64,000 nt of DNA, taken from the NCBI RefSeq assembly GCF_008831285.2, contig NC_045147.1, forward strand, positions 16,160,854 to 16,224,853, written 5' to 3'. The stretch comes from Nymphaea colorata. Lineage: Eukaryota; Streptophyta; Magnoliopsida; Nymphaeales; Nymphaeaceae. Both the position numbers and the translations under genes were made by a program. How positions within the stretch are numbered: position 1 is the first letter of the stretch; each line of letters opens with the position of its first letter. The notes under the pieces were generated by a model. It did no database searches. It worked only from the letters and a program-made list of their open reading frames with translations, and was not told where the DNA came from. This document shows positions 23,077 through 37,130 of the stretch, one piece after another.

Positions 23077-24273
23077 ATGGCGTTCTCTTCTTACGCCCAC
23101 CTTCTTCTCCTGCTTTCCCTCTTCACGCCCGCCTTCTGCTTTCGCCACCCAGATGTTGCTGTTGACGTCCGACAGCCGCCGCCGCCGCGGCCGCCTCCCT
23201 CTCTCCACCACCACCTGGCCTCCGTTCTTTCCTCCCTCGGTTACCAGCAGCTCGCCTCTGCCGCCTCTTCCATCTGTGACCCCACTTTCTTCTCCCCCTG
23301 GGACCTCCCCGCCACTGTCTTCGCCCCCTCCGACGGCCTCGTCAATGCCTCCACCTTCCTCGTTAATGAGCACATAGTCCCCGGCATCTTCACCCTCCGC
23401 ATTCTCTCCAGGATGAAATCCGGCACCCTCCTAGGGACCATGAGCCCCGGCCGGTGCCTCGCCTTCACGTCCCAGGACAACGCCACCACCGGCACCCTTC
23501 TGGTGAACTCCGTCCCCATTGTGAAACCCGACATGTACAACGACGGCGAACTCGTCGTTCACGGGATCGGATTCCCATTTGCTCCGCTCTCCCCCTCTTC
23601 TTGTGAACATCCCACCACCGTCACCACTGCCACGACTACCGCCACCTCGACGTCCACCATCGACTTTCCTGTCACCGTCGATCCGTACGTCCACCCATCG
23701 CCGGCGTTCGTCATGAGCCTGATGCTCCGCGACGCGATGAGCCGCCTCAGAGAGAGAGGCTACAGCATCCTGGCCCTCGCCATACGGGTCAAGTACGTCG
23801 AGCTCGTGGACCTCCACAACGTGACGGTCTTCGCACTCGACGACTCCTCCATCTTCTCCGGCGGCCACGCCTATGTCAGTAACTTCCGGTTCCACGTAGT
23901 GCCGAACCGACTCCTCACACACGACGACCTGATGGCGCTACCACTGGGCTCCCTCTTACCGACCCTGCTTAACGGGGAGAGGTTGGTCGTCACGAGTGCC
24001 GGCACCGGCGCCCGCATCAACTACGTGCCCCTCCGCTCACCGGACCTGCTGCGTAACCTGAACGTCGTGGTCCACGGTATCTTCCTTCCGTTTCCCCACC
24101 TTCACCAGGAACTTTCCGTCCAAAGCGCGTTCAGCAACGCTGCCTTTCGCTCGCCGGCGTCTGCTCCGGAGGGCGAAGACGAGCCCTGCTGCACTGCTGC
24201 ACCGATTGCACGACGGAGCGTACTCTTCGACGGTCTGAGCATGACAGTTTCTTCGGAAGATGATATTCTTTGA
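23077..24273 (+). CDS. Fasciclin-like (two FAS1 domains) secreted protein, FLA19/20/21 type
   Basis: Intronless, GC-rich ORF of 398 residues. The N-terminus (MAFSSYAHLLLLLSLFTPAFCF) is a signal peptide, so the product enters the secretory pathway. FAS1 domain 1 spans about 45-170 with the H1-like TVFAPSD and H2-like LVVHGI motifs. A Thr-rich linker (about 185-205) follows, then FAS1 domain 2 at about 212-350 with TVFALDD and VVHGIFLPFP. Several N-x-S/T sites (NAS, NAT, NVT) suggest N-glycosylation. I see no hydrophobic C-terminus, so a GPI anchor is unlikely. The arrangement resembles Arabidopsis FLA19-21, putative cell-wall adhesion proteins of unproven function. A close paralogue lies inverted at 61919-63106. 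Confidence 0.9.
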   Translation: MAFSSYAHLLLLLSLFTPAFCFRHPDVAVDVRQPPPPRPPPSLHHHLASVLSSLGYQQLASAASSICDPTFFSPWDLPATVFAPSDGLVNASTFLVNEHIVPGIFTLRILSRMKSGTLLGTMSPGRCLAFTSQDNATTGTLLVNSVPIVKPDMYNDGELVVHGIGFPFAPLSPSSCEHPTTVTTATTTATSTSTIDFPVTVDPYVHPSPAFVMSLMLRDAMSRLRERGYSILALAIRVKYVELVDLHNVTVFALDDSSIFSGGHAYVSNFRFHVVPNRLLTHDDLMALPLGSLLPTLLNGERLVVTSAGTGARINYVPLRSPDLLRNLNVVVHGIFLPFPHLHQELSVQSAFSNAAFRSPASAPEGEDEPCCTAAPIARRSVLFDGLSMTVSSEDDIL

Positions 24274-27130
<2,857 letters not shown>

Positions 27131-27132
27131 TA

Positions 27133-27311
27133 TCAGCAATTTTCATGGCAGCTTGGACTACAGTGATCGTGCCTGAACCATTTTAAGGAAGGCTAGCTAT
27201 GGGGACCCTACTGTCAATATATATATATATTCAGCAATTTTCATGGCAGCTTGGACTACAGTAATCGTGCCTGAACCATTTTAAGGAAGGCTAGCTATGG
27301 GGACCCTACTG

Positions 27312-27327
<16 letters not shown>
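27133..27327. repeat. 98-bp tandem duplication
   Basis: The unit beginning TCAGCAATTTTCATGG at 27133 recurs at 27231. The copies differ by G/A in GTGATC versus GTAATC and T/C in CTGTCA versus CTGCCA. Each unit ends in a TA run, which is short in copy one and expanded after copy two. Confidence 0.9.

Positions 27328-27389
<62 letters not shown>
27315..27389. repeat. (AT)n(GA)n compound microsatellite
   Basis: About 59 bp of AT followed by about 16 bp of GA, forming the expanded tail of the second 98-bp repeat copy. Confidence 0.96.
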
Positions 27390-27906
27390 AGACAGGAGTA
27401 ATTTTGGTGGAGGAGCGGCCCATTGAACAGTGAGTAGGAAGTCAGATTCCAGAAGTTCATTAAAAACTGAGGGGTCACCCTCACGCATTGTTTGGTGGAG
27501 TTCATTAAAAAGGGGGGAAGGGCATGACTGCCCTTCATTGTTGGTGCACGCTACACATCCTCACACGTGAAGAAGCAGAAGCTTTTCTTAAACAAAACCA
27601 GCAAGGGGAGGCAAAGAAGCAGAAAAGCTAAGTCTTCTCAGGTTTTACAGAGCCCTAGAGTTCTTGTGAATGCCCCAAAGCACCCATCATGAATCATGTG
27701 ATCTTCATTTAAGAAGCTCTAGATCTCGCTGTCCCACCTCCCACCTTGTTCATCAATAAATACCAAATTCAAGAAGATCCCACTATCCACTACTTGAGCA
27801 ATCCCACTCGTTATTTTCCCGGCCACCGTCAAGCTTCTCAGTCCCCCCCCGCCCCCCAGTCGTTTTGCCTTCAAAATTCTCAAACGTTCAAGGCACAGTA
27901 GTACAT

Positions 27907-29227
27907 ATGAAGAATTTCTTCTTCTTCTTCTTCTTCTTCTTCATCTCCTCCTTCAGTGCAACCACACTTGTCGTTTCTGTGCTTCTTGGGCTCACAGTGG
28001 GAGATGCTACCGCTCGCGTTATGCACTACGTTGGTGAGCATATATATAATTCCCTTCACTCTTTGAATACCAACAAGAGCTCCATTGTTCCAAACAATGG
28101 TTGTTTGGATTTACGGGCTTGAGAGTGGAAGGATAGTTTTAATACCCCGGCTGCCTAATTCCAGCTTGCCACTGAAAGGATCTTTGCTTTATTTCTTTGG
28201 AGTTTGGCCTCGCTTGTCTGACTGCTGTCATGGCGTAGGGCTGCTGCTAGATGTAACCCCAAGAACATGGTTCCTGTCACTTCTTCTCCTCATTCCCGTA
28301 TTCATGCCCTTTTCGAAAACTCTTTGCTGCGAGCTGTTTTCATCATAATTTTGGACACATTCAGCATGTTCCGTTTCCTTGAAACAGATCTTTGAAATTT
28401 TTATGTTCCTTAAGCTACAGATTTTCGTTTTGCAAAAGGTTAAATGCTCATTTTCTGGAAAACTGATTACATTATAAGGTTGGCTTCAGAGATTTTAGTG
28501 CTAATCTACACGAAATGGCTATGTCCATAAAATCTGTGTGGGGCATTTCGATAGAAACAACTCTGGATACCTCATGTAGAGTGGAGACAAACGAAGATAC
28601 TGAGGATGAAGGCCACATAAAATAAACTAGTTTGTGTAGGAAAGGGTTTAAGTTCATTTTTTAGTTAATTTTTCTCTGTTTTATGCTACGTCGTTCCTGA
28701 CAATTTCATGGAATTTTTGCCCAGATGGACCACATCGCTTGACAAGGGATACCAATTTGGCTTTGGAGGTGCAGCATGTAATGTTATTATCATGTTCCAG
28801 TCCTTTTATCTTCTTATTTGCTTTTCTTTTCCACTTTGCTTTCAAATGATAGTATTGTTTATTGGTTTTAGAAGCATCGGCTTCAGTTTCTCAGCCAACT
28901 GCATAGATAGACGCTGAAACCGATGGGTGGATCAGTTTTTCCTTTACTCCATGTGCTGACTTTTAGAATTTTCTAACGTGGGTGCACATATTTATCTGCA
29001 TGAAATCAACAAATCAGGAGGGGAAAATGGAGAAAGGAGTAGCAGCAGCAGCAGTATTAGAAGATGATCCCACCGGTTCAAGCCTCCCAGACTGCTCTCA
29101 TGCATGTGGCGCTTGCTTTCCATGCAAAAGAGTCACTGTCAGTTTCAAGTGTTCCACTACGGAACCATGTCCCGTAGTTTACAGATGTCTGTGCAAAGGA
29201 AGGTTTTTTCATGTCCCTTCAACTTGA
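27907..29227 (+). CDS. EPF2: EPIDERMAL PATTERNING FACTOR 2-like secreted Cys-rich peptide (3 exons)
   Basis: Exons 27907-28033, 28725-28768 and 29018-29227 join in phase (GT-AG introns) to a 126-residue prepropeptide, close to the 120 residues of Arabidopsis EPF2. The N-terminus is a signal peptide with nine consecutive Phe encoded by a TTC repeat. A short pro-region follows, then the mature domain TGSSLPDCSHACGACFPC, RCLCKGRFFHVPS. It has eight cysteines and matches EPF2 (TGSSLPDCSYACGACSPC in Arabidopsis) more closely than EPF1 or EPFL9. The family acts as apoplastic ligand for ERECTA-family receptors with TMM and represses stomatal-lineage entry. The 44-nt middle exon was deduced from phase and splice signals and is the least certain part. 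The mature domain lies wholly in exon 3. Confidence 0.92.
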
Positions 29228-32213
29228 ACCACATGTACCAAATCTTACTAATATGAACTACCTCTTTATCTTTACATCTTTCTCTTTTTCTCTAACTGCA
29301 GTTCCAGCACAGTTGCAGTAAGTTAAACGTCAAAGAATCATGAGATGCACCATTGAATTAAAGCTGATGGATGCGCAATAAGTTTGCATATTGAAAACAT
29401 TTTAGTGCCTTTATGAGATGAAATTTAAGGAAGGAGTTATGTGGTTCCCTTCCTGAGAATCAAGTTTAAGATTTTGCGGTATTCAAATTCGATATCAATG
29501 TGATCCACGATCAGCGCGCATCACGCAAAATTACTTAATGAAACAACTTAAATTTCTCGAGATGTAACTTATTTTTTTATCTTCTAAGTCTTCTTGAACT
29601 GTTTCTTTCAGGAAAAAATTTTACTTGTTTTAAATTTGAGTGACGAAGGTTGAAATTTTGTCTATAGCAGTAAAGGTTTTGAGGGTGGAACTATCCTTCT
29701 TAAAGGGGAGTAACTGATCATTGCCTTTCCTAAAAGGGACAGAAACACATGGTTCTTATCATCAGTTCTTACTCATGAGATGTAAACGAGCTGGTATACT
29801 GCAAGTACTGATGCCCGCAGTAAGGAGGATGCGTTACACTGAACTGTTAAAATTAACTTTCTCATGATTTCGAAACTCACAGGAATGCTCTCAGAGAAGC
29901 CGTGTGCAGTGAGGTCCTGTCGCACACAAAAGCTGCAGAATACTGAGGCCACTAGAAAAATTAAGTTCACCCATCGATTTTGATCTCCCTGAAAAGTCGG
30001 GAACAGAAGAAACCGATCGTCTTTGAATGCATTGAAAGAGTTTTTAATTTCAGCGGCGCTGCCAAACGTTAGCTCTAGAGAATAAGGCAGTTTTATTCAC
30101 AAACTCCTCCAGATTTGATGCTGGTGGGCGAGGTTGCAATCTAATTATCTTGCTAAGAACTTAAGATATGTAAAAGTTGACAAAATGAAAGAAAAAACTA
30201 AGTACGTGCATTCCCGAAATTAATCTGGTAACGTCTCAATCTCAAGACTCCAGGTCTTCTTAATTTCTGTCTTTTTCACTTATTTAATAAAGAGAAGATC
30301 TTTCGGCCAGTAGTAACCATGCAGCTAATCTTTCTCCAAGTCATTTAATTTGCTAAAGACCCAAACGTACCCCTACATATTAGCTGCACATAGATACAGC
30401 AGCCTTAATTAATTAGTAATTATAAACATGTATCTTTGCCTTTTACATGATAATTAAGAGACATTGGTTCTTCATTTAACTTATTCGCAAGTGTCTTCAA
30501 TTAAATCCTGCAGGTTTTTATGTTGTTCAGATGTCCATCTTGTTTTCTAATATCTGGACATGACATCCATCCTTCCTCTACCACCAGCCACATGATTAGA
30601 TCAGGGGCAGGGCCCCCTAGGCCATGGCTCCACCCCAACCAAATGAAAAAATAAAAAATATAGTGTAAAAATTGTTTTTTTTTTTTTTGCTTTTCAAGTA
30701 TTTTTTTAGTGTCAGTTGAGTATGGCCCTACCCAAATCCAACCCACAAAACCTAGCCCCCATTTTGGCCCGCTCTTGAAGAAAATCCTAGCTATGCTCCT
30801 AATTCAAATGATCAAGATATTGATATAGGTCGGGTGGCAATTAATGTAAAAAGACATACTTTTCACCTGTTATTGTTCCTTAATATCATATATATAACTT
30901 TTATTCCAAAAAGTTAGTTGCACAGATGTGATTATTTACACCAAGAACCTAAGGATTGACTCAAAAGTAAGCAAAAATTATTTGGACCTTGGGTTTTTTA
31001 AAACCTCATAAAAGTTTATCGATTGGACAAAATTAAGAAACCATGTCTTTTAGGGCGTGTGTGTGTGTGTATCAGTGTATACTGCTACACTTCCTTTTGT
31101 TATAAAAACACTTGGATATAGATATCTTTTATTTAACTTCCAAAATCATCCATGTCTTTTTTAGTTGTCTCATGAATCATCCTTAAGTAAAAGGCTCTAA
31201 GGCAGAATTTCAGTCAAACTTAGCACTTTCTGTCAATCGATCAATTTTAATGTGGTTTTCTTTTAAGAATGATTCTGTCCAAAGTAGAGAACCAATTATA
31301 TAGAGACCTTAGAATCCAGATGTTGCTTGGAAAATGGCTAATAAGACGATGATGAGTAAAGATCTAAATCATAACAATAATCTATGTGAGATTTAAGTAA
31401 ATTGAAAAGAAGTCAAAAGCTTTTAGAAAAAGAAATTTTCTCAATAATAAAATGGGTCGTCCTTTCCGAAGCTAACAGATTTTCTTGGCTGGTGGGTCTC
31501 AGCATTAATGGTTGGCAAAGAATTATTGGGTCATCTCTTTTAATTCATGCCATTGTCCGGCTTCAACTCCTCCTCCATTATTATTAACCGAGTCTTCTCT
31601 TTCATCTCTTATTGTTCGAAAAGATGGAGAGAGACTCATCTTCCCACCTCGGAAGTCGGGGTACTAATTGCCATTTAAAAAATTAAAAAATCACTACTAG
31701 TATTTTTGACAGTATGAATCAAATTCACTAAGTGGCTTTTACTTAGTAAACATATTGCATATATTATGTATAAATAAAAGAGAAGTATGTGCACTGATTA
31801 AATATATCAATTATGTCCAACTTCAACTCCATGGAGTGCACCCGACCTCAATGACCCAGAAGAGTAGGATTCACGAGACACTGTCACTCCGACAAGCCTG
31901 TAGCGGATTCCGTAGAAAAAAAAATAAGATATATTGGAGAGAAGATTTCTGAAGAAGTTGTTTATCGGCCACTAAACCGATACGTCCTGAAGCGTCTGGT
32001 TCCGCATCACGAGGTTGCCTTTCGTTCTCACATAAATCCTTCACCGTTTTCTCGGTGTTGTCGTGGCTGTTGCTTGGCTTTCCCTCTGCTTGTAGTGGCG
32101 TTTCTCATCTGAAGGATGATGCTTGGCGAGAAGTGGAGACGACGCTATCAATTTATCCAGTGATGTGCGGATCCTCCGCGACCTCTCTCTCTCTCACTCT
32201 CTCAGCGTAAACC
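29228..32213. other. Intergenic region, no gene recognised
   Basis: Holds the EPF2 3' UTR, AT-rich DNA, one dispersed repeat (30604-30800) and, at its end, the presumed PPR5 promoter with a CT repeat near 32185. No gene could be supported. Confidence 0.5.
30604..30800. repeat. Dispersed repeat, related to 42886-43093
   Basis: It begins AGGGGCAGGGCCCCCTAGGCC and ends near GGCCCGCTC...GCTATGCTCC. The reverse-oriented segment at 42886-43093 has the same kind of ends: GCGAAGCTGG... and CTAGGCCCCCCAGTCCCC, GGCTTTGCCCCTG. The resemblance suggests two old copies of one repeat family, of unknown class. Confidence 0.45.
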
Positions 32214-32267
32214 ATGAACAGCTTGCTTCCCAACCCAAACGCTAAGCCGCCACGAGAATGCCTCTAA
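32214..32267 (+). promoter_or_regulatory. Upstream ORF overlapping the PPR5 start codon
   Basis: ATG 32214 opens 17 codons in another frame and stops at 32265-32267, past the PPR ATG at 32258. If transcription starts upstream of 32214, scanning ribosomes would meet it first, so it could lower translation of the main ORF. Confidence 0.45.
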
Positions 32268-34207
32268 CGAGTCTAGCCCTTGTTGTCACCGCCCCCCACC
32301 ACCATCCCGGTCTCATTCTGCAGCCATCCTTCCGGCAACCACAGAGAACGGGCGTCAACATTCGCTGCCCATCTCCCGCTGACGCGTTTCTGCTACCACC
32401 TATTAAAAGAAGGATCGTTTCTGCCCACACCAGAGCCAAGAGGAGGGCCCCGAAAACCCCAAGACTAGAATCAGAAGCAGAAGGGCTCGTTCGGATTCTG
32501 CTGAAGAATTTTAATGGCGAGAAACCACTTCTCTCTGTGCTGCAGAAGTACGTGAAGCTCATTCGAACAGAGCATTGCTTCCTGCTGTTCGAAGAACTTG
32601 GTAAGAGGGACAAATGGCTTCAATGCCTGGAGGTGCGGTGACCATCTTCTTGTTTTTCCTTGTCTTCCTTATTTCGCCTTTTTCTGTCATCCTCCTCCTT
32701 TCGGAGGTCCTTTCTTTGTGTTAGAAGCCAGTTTTTTTTTTTTCGTTTAGCTTTCTTGGATTATGCTTGTAGCTAATATTATTAGTCGATTGCTGTCGTA
32801 GAAGAATTTCAGCTGAACCACGTACGTTAAGGTAGTCCTATATTGGTGTTTCCTTTCTTTTAGTGGGTATGTAGATTTTTCGATGCACTCATTTCTCCAA
32901 AATCAGGTAACCCGTCTTATCCGGTTATCTTGGCGAGGGGGCGTACGAAGCAAATCGGTTACCCATTTTGTTTGCGGAGAAAGGCGTTTCTGCAGCAATT
33001 CTTCTGAACCTTGTCTGAAATTTTCAAAACCACCCTTTTTTATGCTTATGAGATTATGTACCTGAATTGCTCCCAGGTATTCAGGTGGATGCAAAAGCAA
33101 AGATGGTATCTTGCAGATAATGGGGTTTACTCCAAGTTGATATCTGTAATGGGGAAGAAAGGCCAGACTCGAATGGCTATGTGGTTGTTCTCTGAGATGC
33201 GAAGTAGCGGTTGTCGGCCTGATACTTCTGTGTATAATGCATTGATTACCGCACACTTGCACTCCAGGGACAAAACTAAGGCTCTGGCAAAGGCCTATGG
33301 ATATTTTGAAAAGATGAAGGGCATGGAAAGATGCAAACCCAATGTTGTTACCTACAACATTCTTCTGAGGGCGTATGCTCAGGCCGGAGATGTTAGTAAA
33401 GTTGAAGCGCTGTTTAAAGATCTTGAGGAAAGTATTATTTCAGCTGATGTTTATACATACAACGGGGTTATGGATGCATACGGGAAAACTGGAATGATTG
33501 CGGAAATGGAATCTATATTACAGCGGATGAAGAGCCACCAATGCCGGCCAGATATAATCACATACAATTTACTTATTGATTCTTACGGGAAGAGGCAGAT
33601 CTTTGACAAGATGGAGCAAGTCTTTAAGAGTCTACTGCGATCTAAAGAGAAACCTACGCTGCCTACTTTCAACTCAATGATAATCAATTATGGAAAAGCC
33701 CGACTGAGAGAAAGAGTAGAATACATTTTTACAAAGATGGTAGAGTTAGGCTATTCACCAAGCTATATCACGTATGAAAACTTGATTACAGCATACGGGT
33801 ACTGTGATAACGTGTCCAGAGCTAGAGAGTTATTTTTTGAAATGATGGACTCTGGTAAGGAGATGCATGTTTCAACACTTAACGCCATGCTTGATGTCTA
33901 CTGTAATAATGGTTTACCTGCGGAAGCAAGCTTGCTCTTGGAATATGCCCGTACAAAGAGTTTGCTTCCTAATGCTTCAACGTATAAACTTCTATATAAG
34001 GCATACACAAAGGCAAATATGAAGGACCTTCTACAGGAATTGCTTAAGCAGATGGACAGTGATGGTGTCATTCCAAATAAGAAGTTCTTTCTGGAGGCTC
34101 TGGGAGCCATTACATCTTCAGAGACTGATTCTCTTCCTAATAAGGATGTACAGAACACAAGCACGTTAGATCTGAGCAGTCAAAGGGACTCTGCTTTTCT
34201 ATGTTGA
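32258..34207 (+). CDS. PPR5: Chloroplast P-class pentatricopeptide repeat protein, PPR5/EMB2453-like
   Basis: Exons 32258-32632 and 33077-34207 (GT-AG, phase 0) give 501 residues. The N-terminal ~65 residues are rich in S/T/R/P with few acidic residues, consistent with a plastid transit peptide. The conserved pre-repeat block runs through KYVKLIRTEHCFLLFEELGK. The repeats that follow fit the 35-residue PPR pattern (VYSKLISVMGKKGQTRMAMW, VVTYNILLRAYAQAG, IITYNLLIDSYGK, TLPTFNSMIINYGKARL), about nine to ten in total. The sequence closely follows Arabidopsis At4g39620 (EMB2453), whose maize orthologue PPR5 binds and stabilises the plastid trnG-UCC precursor and its group II intron. That role is inferred from homology. 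No DYW or E domain is present. It converges with the J-protein gene downstream. Confidence 0.93.
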
Positions 34208-37127
34208 TAATGTCGTTATTTTGGGAACTTTTTCATCATTAGCTTAAAATTGTCTAGGCAATTGTGATGATTCTGCATCGATATGCTGTAATGGATGATG
34301 AAAGTGAATCTTTTCTTGTTTTCAAATTTGAAGAATCATGTCCTACCTAAAGCAGTTGAAGTAGAGCTCTAACCCGTATTGGATACTGAGAAAAGGAAAT
34401 AACTACTTATTCAGAATATTACTTCTTACTTTCAGTCTCTGGATCATTAAACAAGGTGATGAAGTGGATTTTATCAGGAAAAAGAAGAGGTACATGCTCA
34501 ACCCTGGGCATGTTTCCAGTTGTATTATCTATGTGACTTTGTCAGGACTTCTGCAACAATATCCTTACTCATTGCTGGAATTATATTTCTGAATAATATT
34601 TCCAAGACCAGTTGTTCTAGAAGAAGGGACTTCAATTTTGATCGGGTGGATATCACCTATAAGGTACCTATATATCTAATAAACAACCCTTTTCATGTGG
34701 TGTCACTTGTATTTTAATTTGATGGGTTTCTTTTTGTCCACTTCTATAATAATTAAGAGGATGGGTCCATAAAGTTTCTTCTGTTTAAACCTGCACACAT
34801 GCCCAACAATCTTGCTTAATGAATCATAAGCTCAATGTTATCCTGAACATGTGCCTGTGAGCAACTAAGTTTCTTTGTCTAGGACAAGTACCATGAAGGA
34901 AAATAAAATTGGAGATCCCTTCGGTTATCTTCACTAAATGTTTCAAGGCTGAAAGAATACTAGGTTATCCATTCAAAAGTATTGAAAAATGGTCAAACTC
35001 TCCAAGAACGGCTGAGGTGACGGTGACCGCGAATCGCCAAATGTGTCCAATGCAAACATATTGGTGATTCTTCACCTACATCATTAGATATGCTGCAGAA
35101 TGTGATAATATGCTTGGATAGGGAATTCTTATATAGCATGTGCCATGCCTACACGTGCAAAGAAGTGACCAAAGGGTAACTGTCTTCTATGGTTCTATGA
35201 TGTTATTAGGCTACATGCAAGTGACTGATGAATGACTGTTCCACCAGGGTATAAGCTGAACAAGGGGAGGCATACATTCGGAGGGTTGAACTTTTTAGAA
35301 CTGCGAAATGGGTATTTTCGACAAGAGTCTGCCCATAGTTATATGTCTGAAAAAGATTGGCATTTCACTATGTCCAACTGCTTTCTTGTGGTCATTCATA
35401 TGCAGGCACTTTCTTTGAATCCTTTAGCATGTGTAGGTCCATCAAATCAAATATGTGATTTCTAAACTATTCTGGTATTCATACTTTCAACGGATTAGGA
35501 GAGATTCCATTTATGAGCTTTCCCTAATCTTACATCTGAGATATATGTAGGAAATCATGCATACTCTGACATGCAGCGACAGGCAGAGAGAGGGGGCCCT
35601 GCTTGTGCGGCACATAATGGGAATCACTATGATACATGCTTAATCTCATAGATTCTTAGTTTGAAATTGTGTACTTCTTCTTGTCCTGACTGGAGAATTG
35701 ATGAGTTTATTTAGATGTGAAACTAGCAAACCTATTTCACTTATCCATCAAAACCTGTTTCTTCTCCTTTCGTTATTTTTAACTGTTTTATATCAGAGAT
35801 CTTTCTAGGATTTAAATGTGGTAATTTCCACTACATTATTTCTGCTATTCTGTGTCTTTTTCTTCATTCATTCCTGAAAGTCCTTCCGGCAGTTGTTTTA
35901 CACCACAAGTTTGTGGGGACTTGATGAGAATCCATATCCTGAAAATTATCATCCTCCTTCACTCATTATCTGCAATGAAATTTAATGATTTATTCTGCTA
36001 TCAAGAAAATTATTTGAATGTCATTGTGTAGTTGTCTTTTATTGTAATTTGTAGCCAAACATTAAGAAGATTAATGAATGGGTTTTCTACTGTCATCAGC
36101 TAGAATAGTTTGGGTGTCAAATTAGTGCAGTTTGGCCTGGGGAACCAAAGTTTGTGCTCGAGCATCACCAGTTGTGCACTGGTTTGCTGGACCAGCACAG
36201 AAATAGCTTTTCTTTTCTAAGAATGTGAAAATCTTTATATACTGCTTCAATTTAAATTTATTTTCCAGTTTTTAGCAGTTATGAACACATTATAGGAGTG
36301 TCTTAGGCTAAAATCTTTTGCATCAAGTTAGAAACCTGAATTACTGTACTTATGCTCCATGGAAAATTCTCCACGTCTTTACTTGTATATTTGTTGTAAC
36401 TTGTATCTTCAAAATTTTGAAATAACTTGTTGATTCTGGTTTTCATATAACCAAATACCCTTGATGTCATGTATACTTGGATGTATATGTTAACATCGTC
36501 TCTTTCAGGGGAGAAAATATGTGAGCGATCAAATATATCATGCAACAGTTGAAGATGTTTGGTCAGTCTTAGAAAATTTTCCCATGCTTTTCAAGTTTGG
36601 TTCTTGTAGCTGACTTATGTTTTAGTTAGTTTACTCTTAGCAAAAAAGGGAGCAACTCAAAATTAAGTTTGTGGCCCTAATCAAAAAAAAATTCTTCCAG
36701 AACATCAATTTCTTCCACTATGCCACCATATCACTCAAGTATAACCGTCAAATTATTCATGGGACATATTTATGGTCTAATTTGTTTTTTTGGCCTTCAC
36801 ACTGTAGCTATTTGATATGAACAAATTGGATGGACCTATTCTTGGTGCTTAAATCTGTCATGAGATCTGTTGGATGTGGCAAGGTAGTTCCAGGAGAAGT
36901 GCTGATAAAAAATGTGGCTCTTGACGACAGCAAAATGAAATAAACACCGCGTGAAAAAAGCCATTCTTGTGGGTTTTTTGTTTTTTGTATCTTCGGTGAT
37001 AGATGTAGTGAAAACTTGTCAATAAGCATCTAAATTTATACGATTACTCCTGGGACTAACACAGCTGTAAGTTTCATGTTGTCTTACCTAACCTGATTTA
37101 GGTGGTCCAATTTCTACTTGAAATACC
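34208..37127. other. Intergenic region, no gene recognised
   Basis: PPR5 3' UTR, then AT-rich DNA. A stretch at 36509-36600 reads RKYVSDQIYHATVEDVWSVL after a possible splice acceptor, but no neighbouring exons support it. Confidence 0.45.
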
Positions 37128-37130
37128 TAA

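Noticed and set aside
36509-36600. Short reading RKYVSDQIYHATVEDVWSVL after a possible acceptor, reminiscent of START/polyketide-cyclase N-termini
   Set aside because: Only one short segment is present, with no neighbouring exons or confirming motifs.
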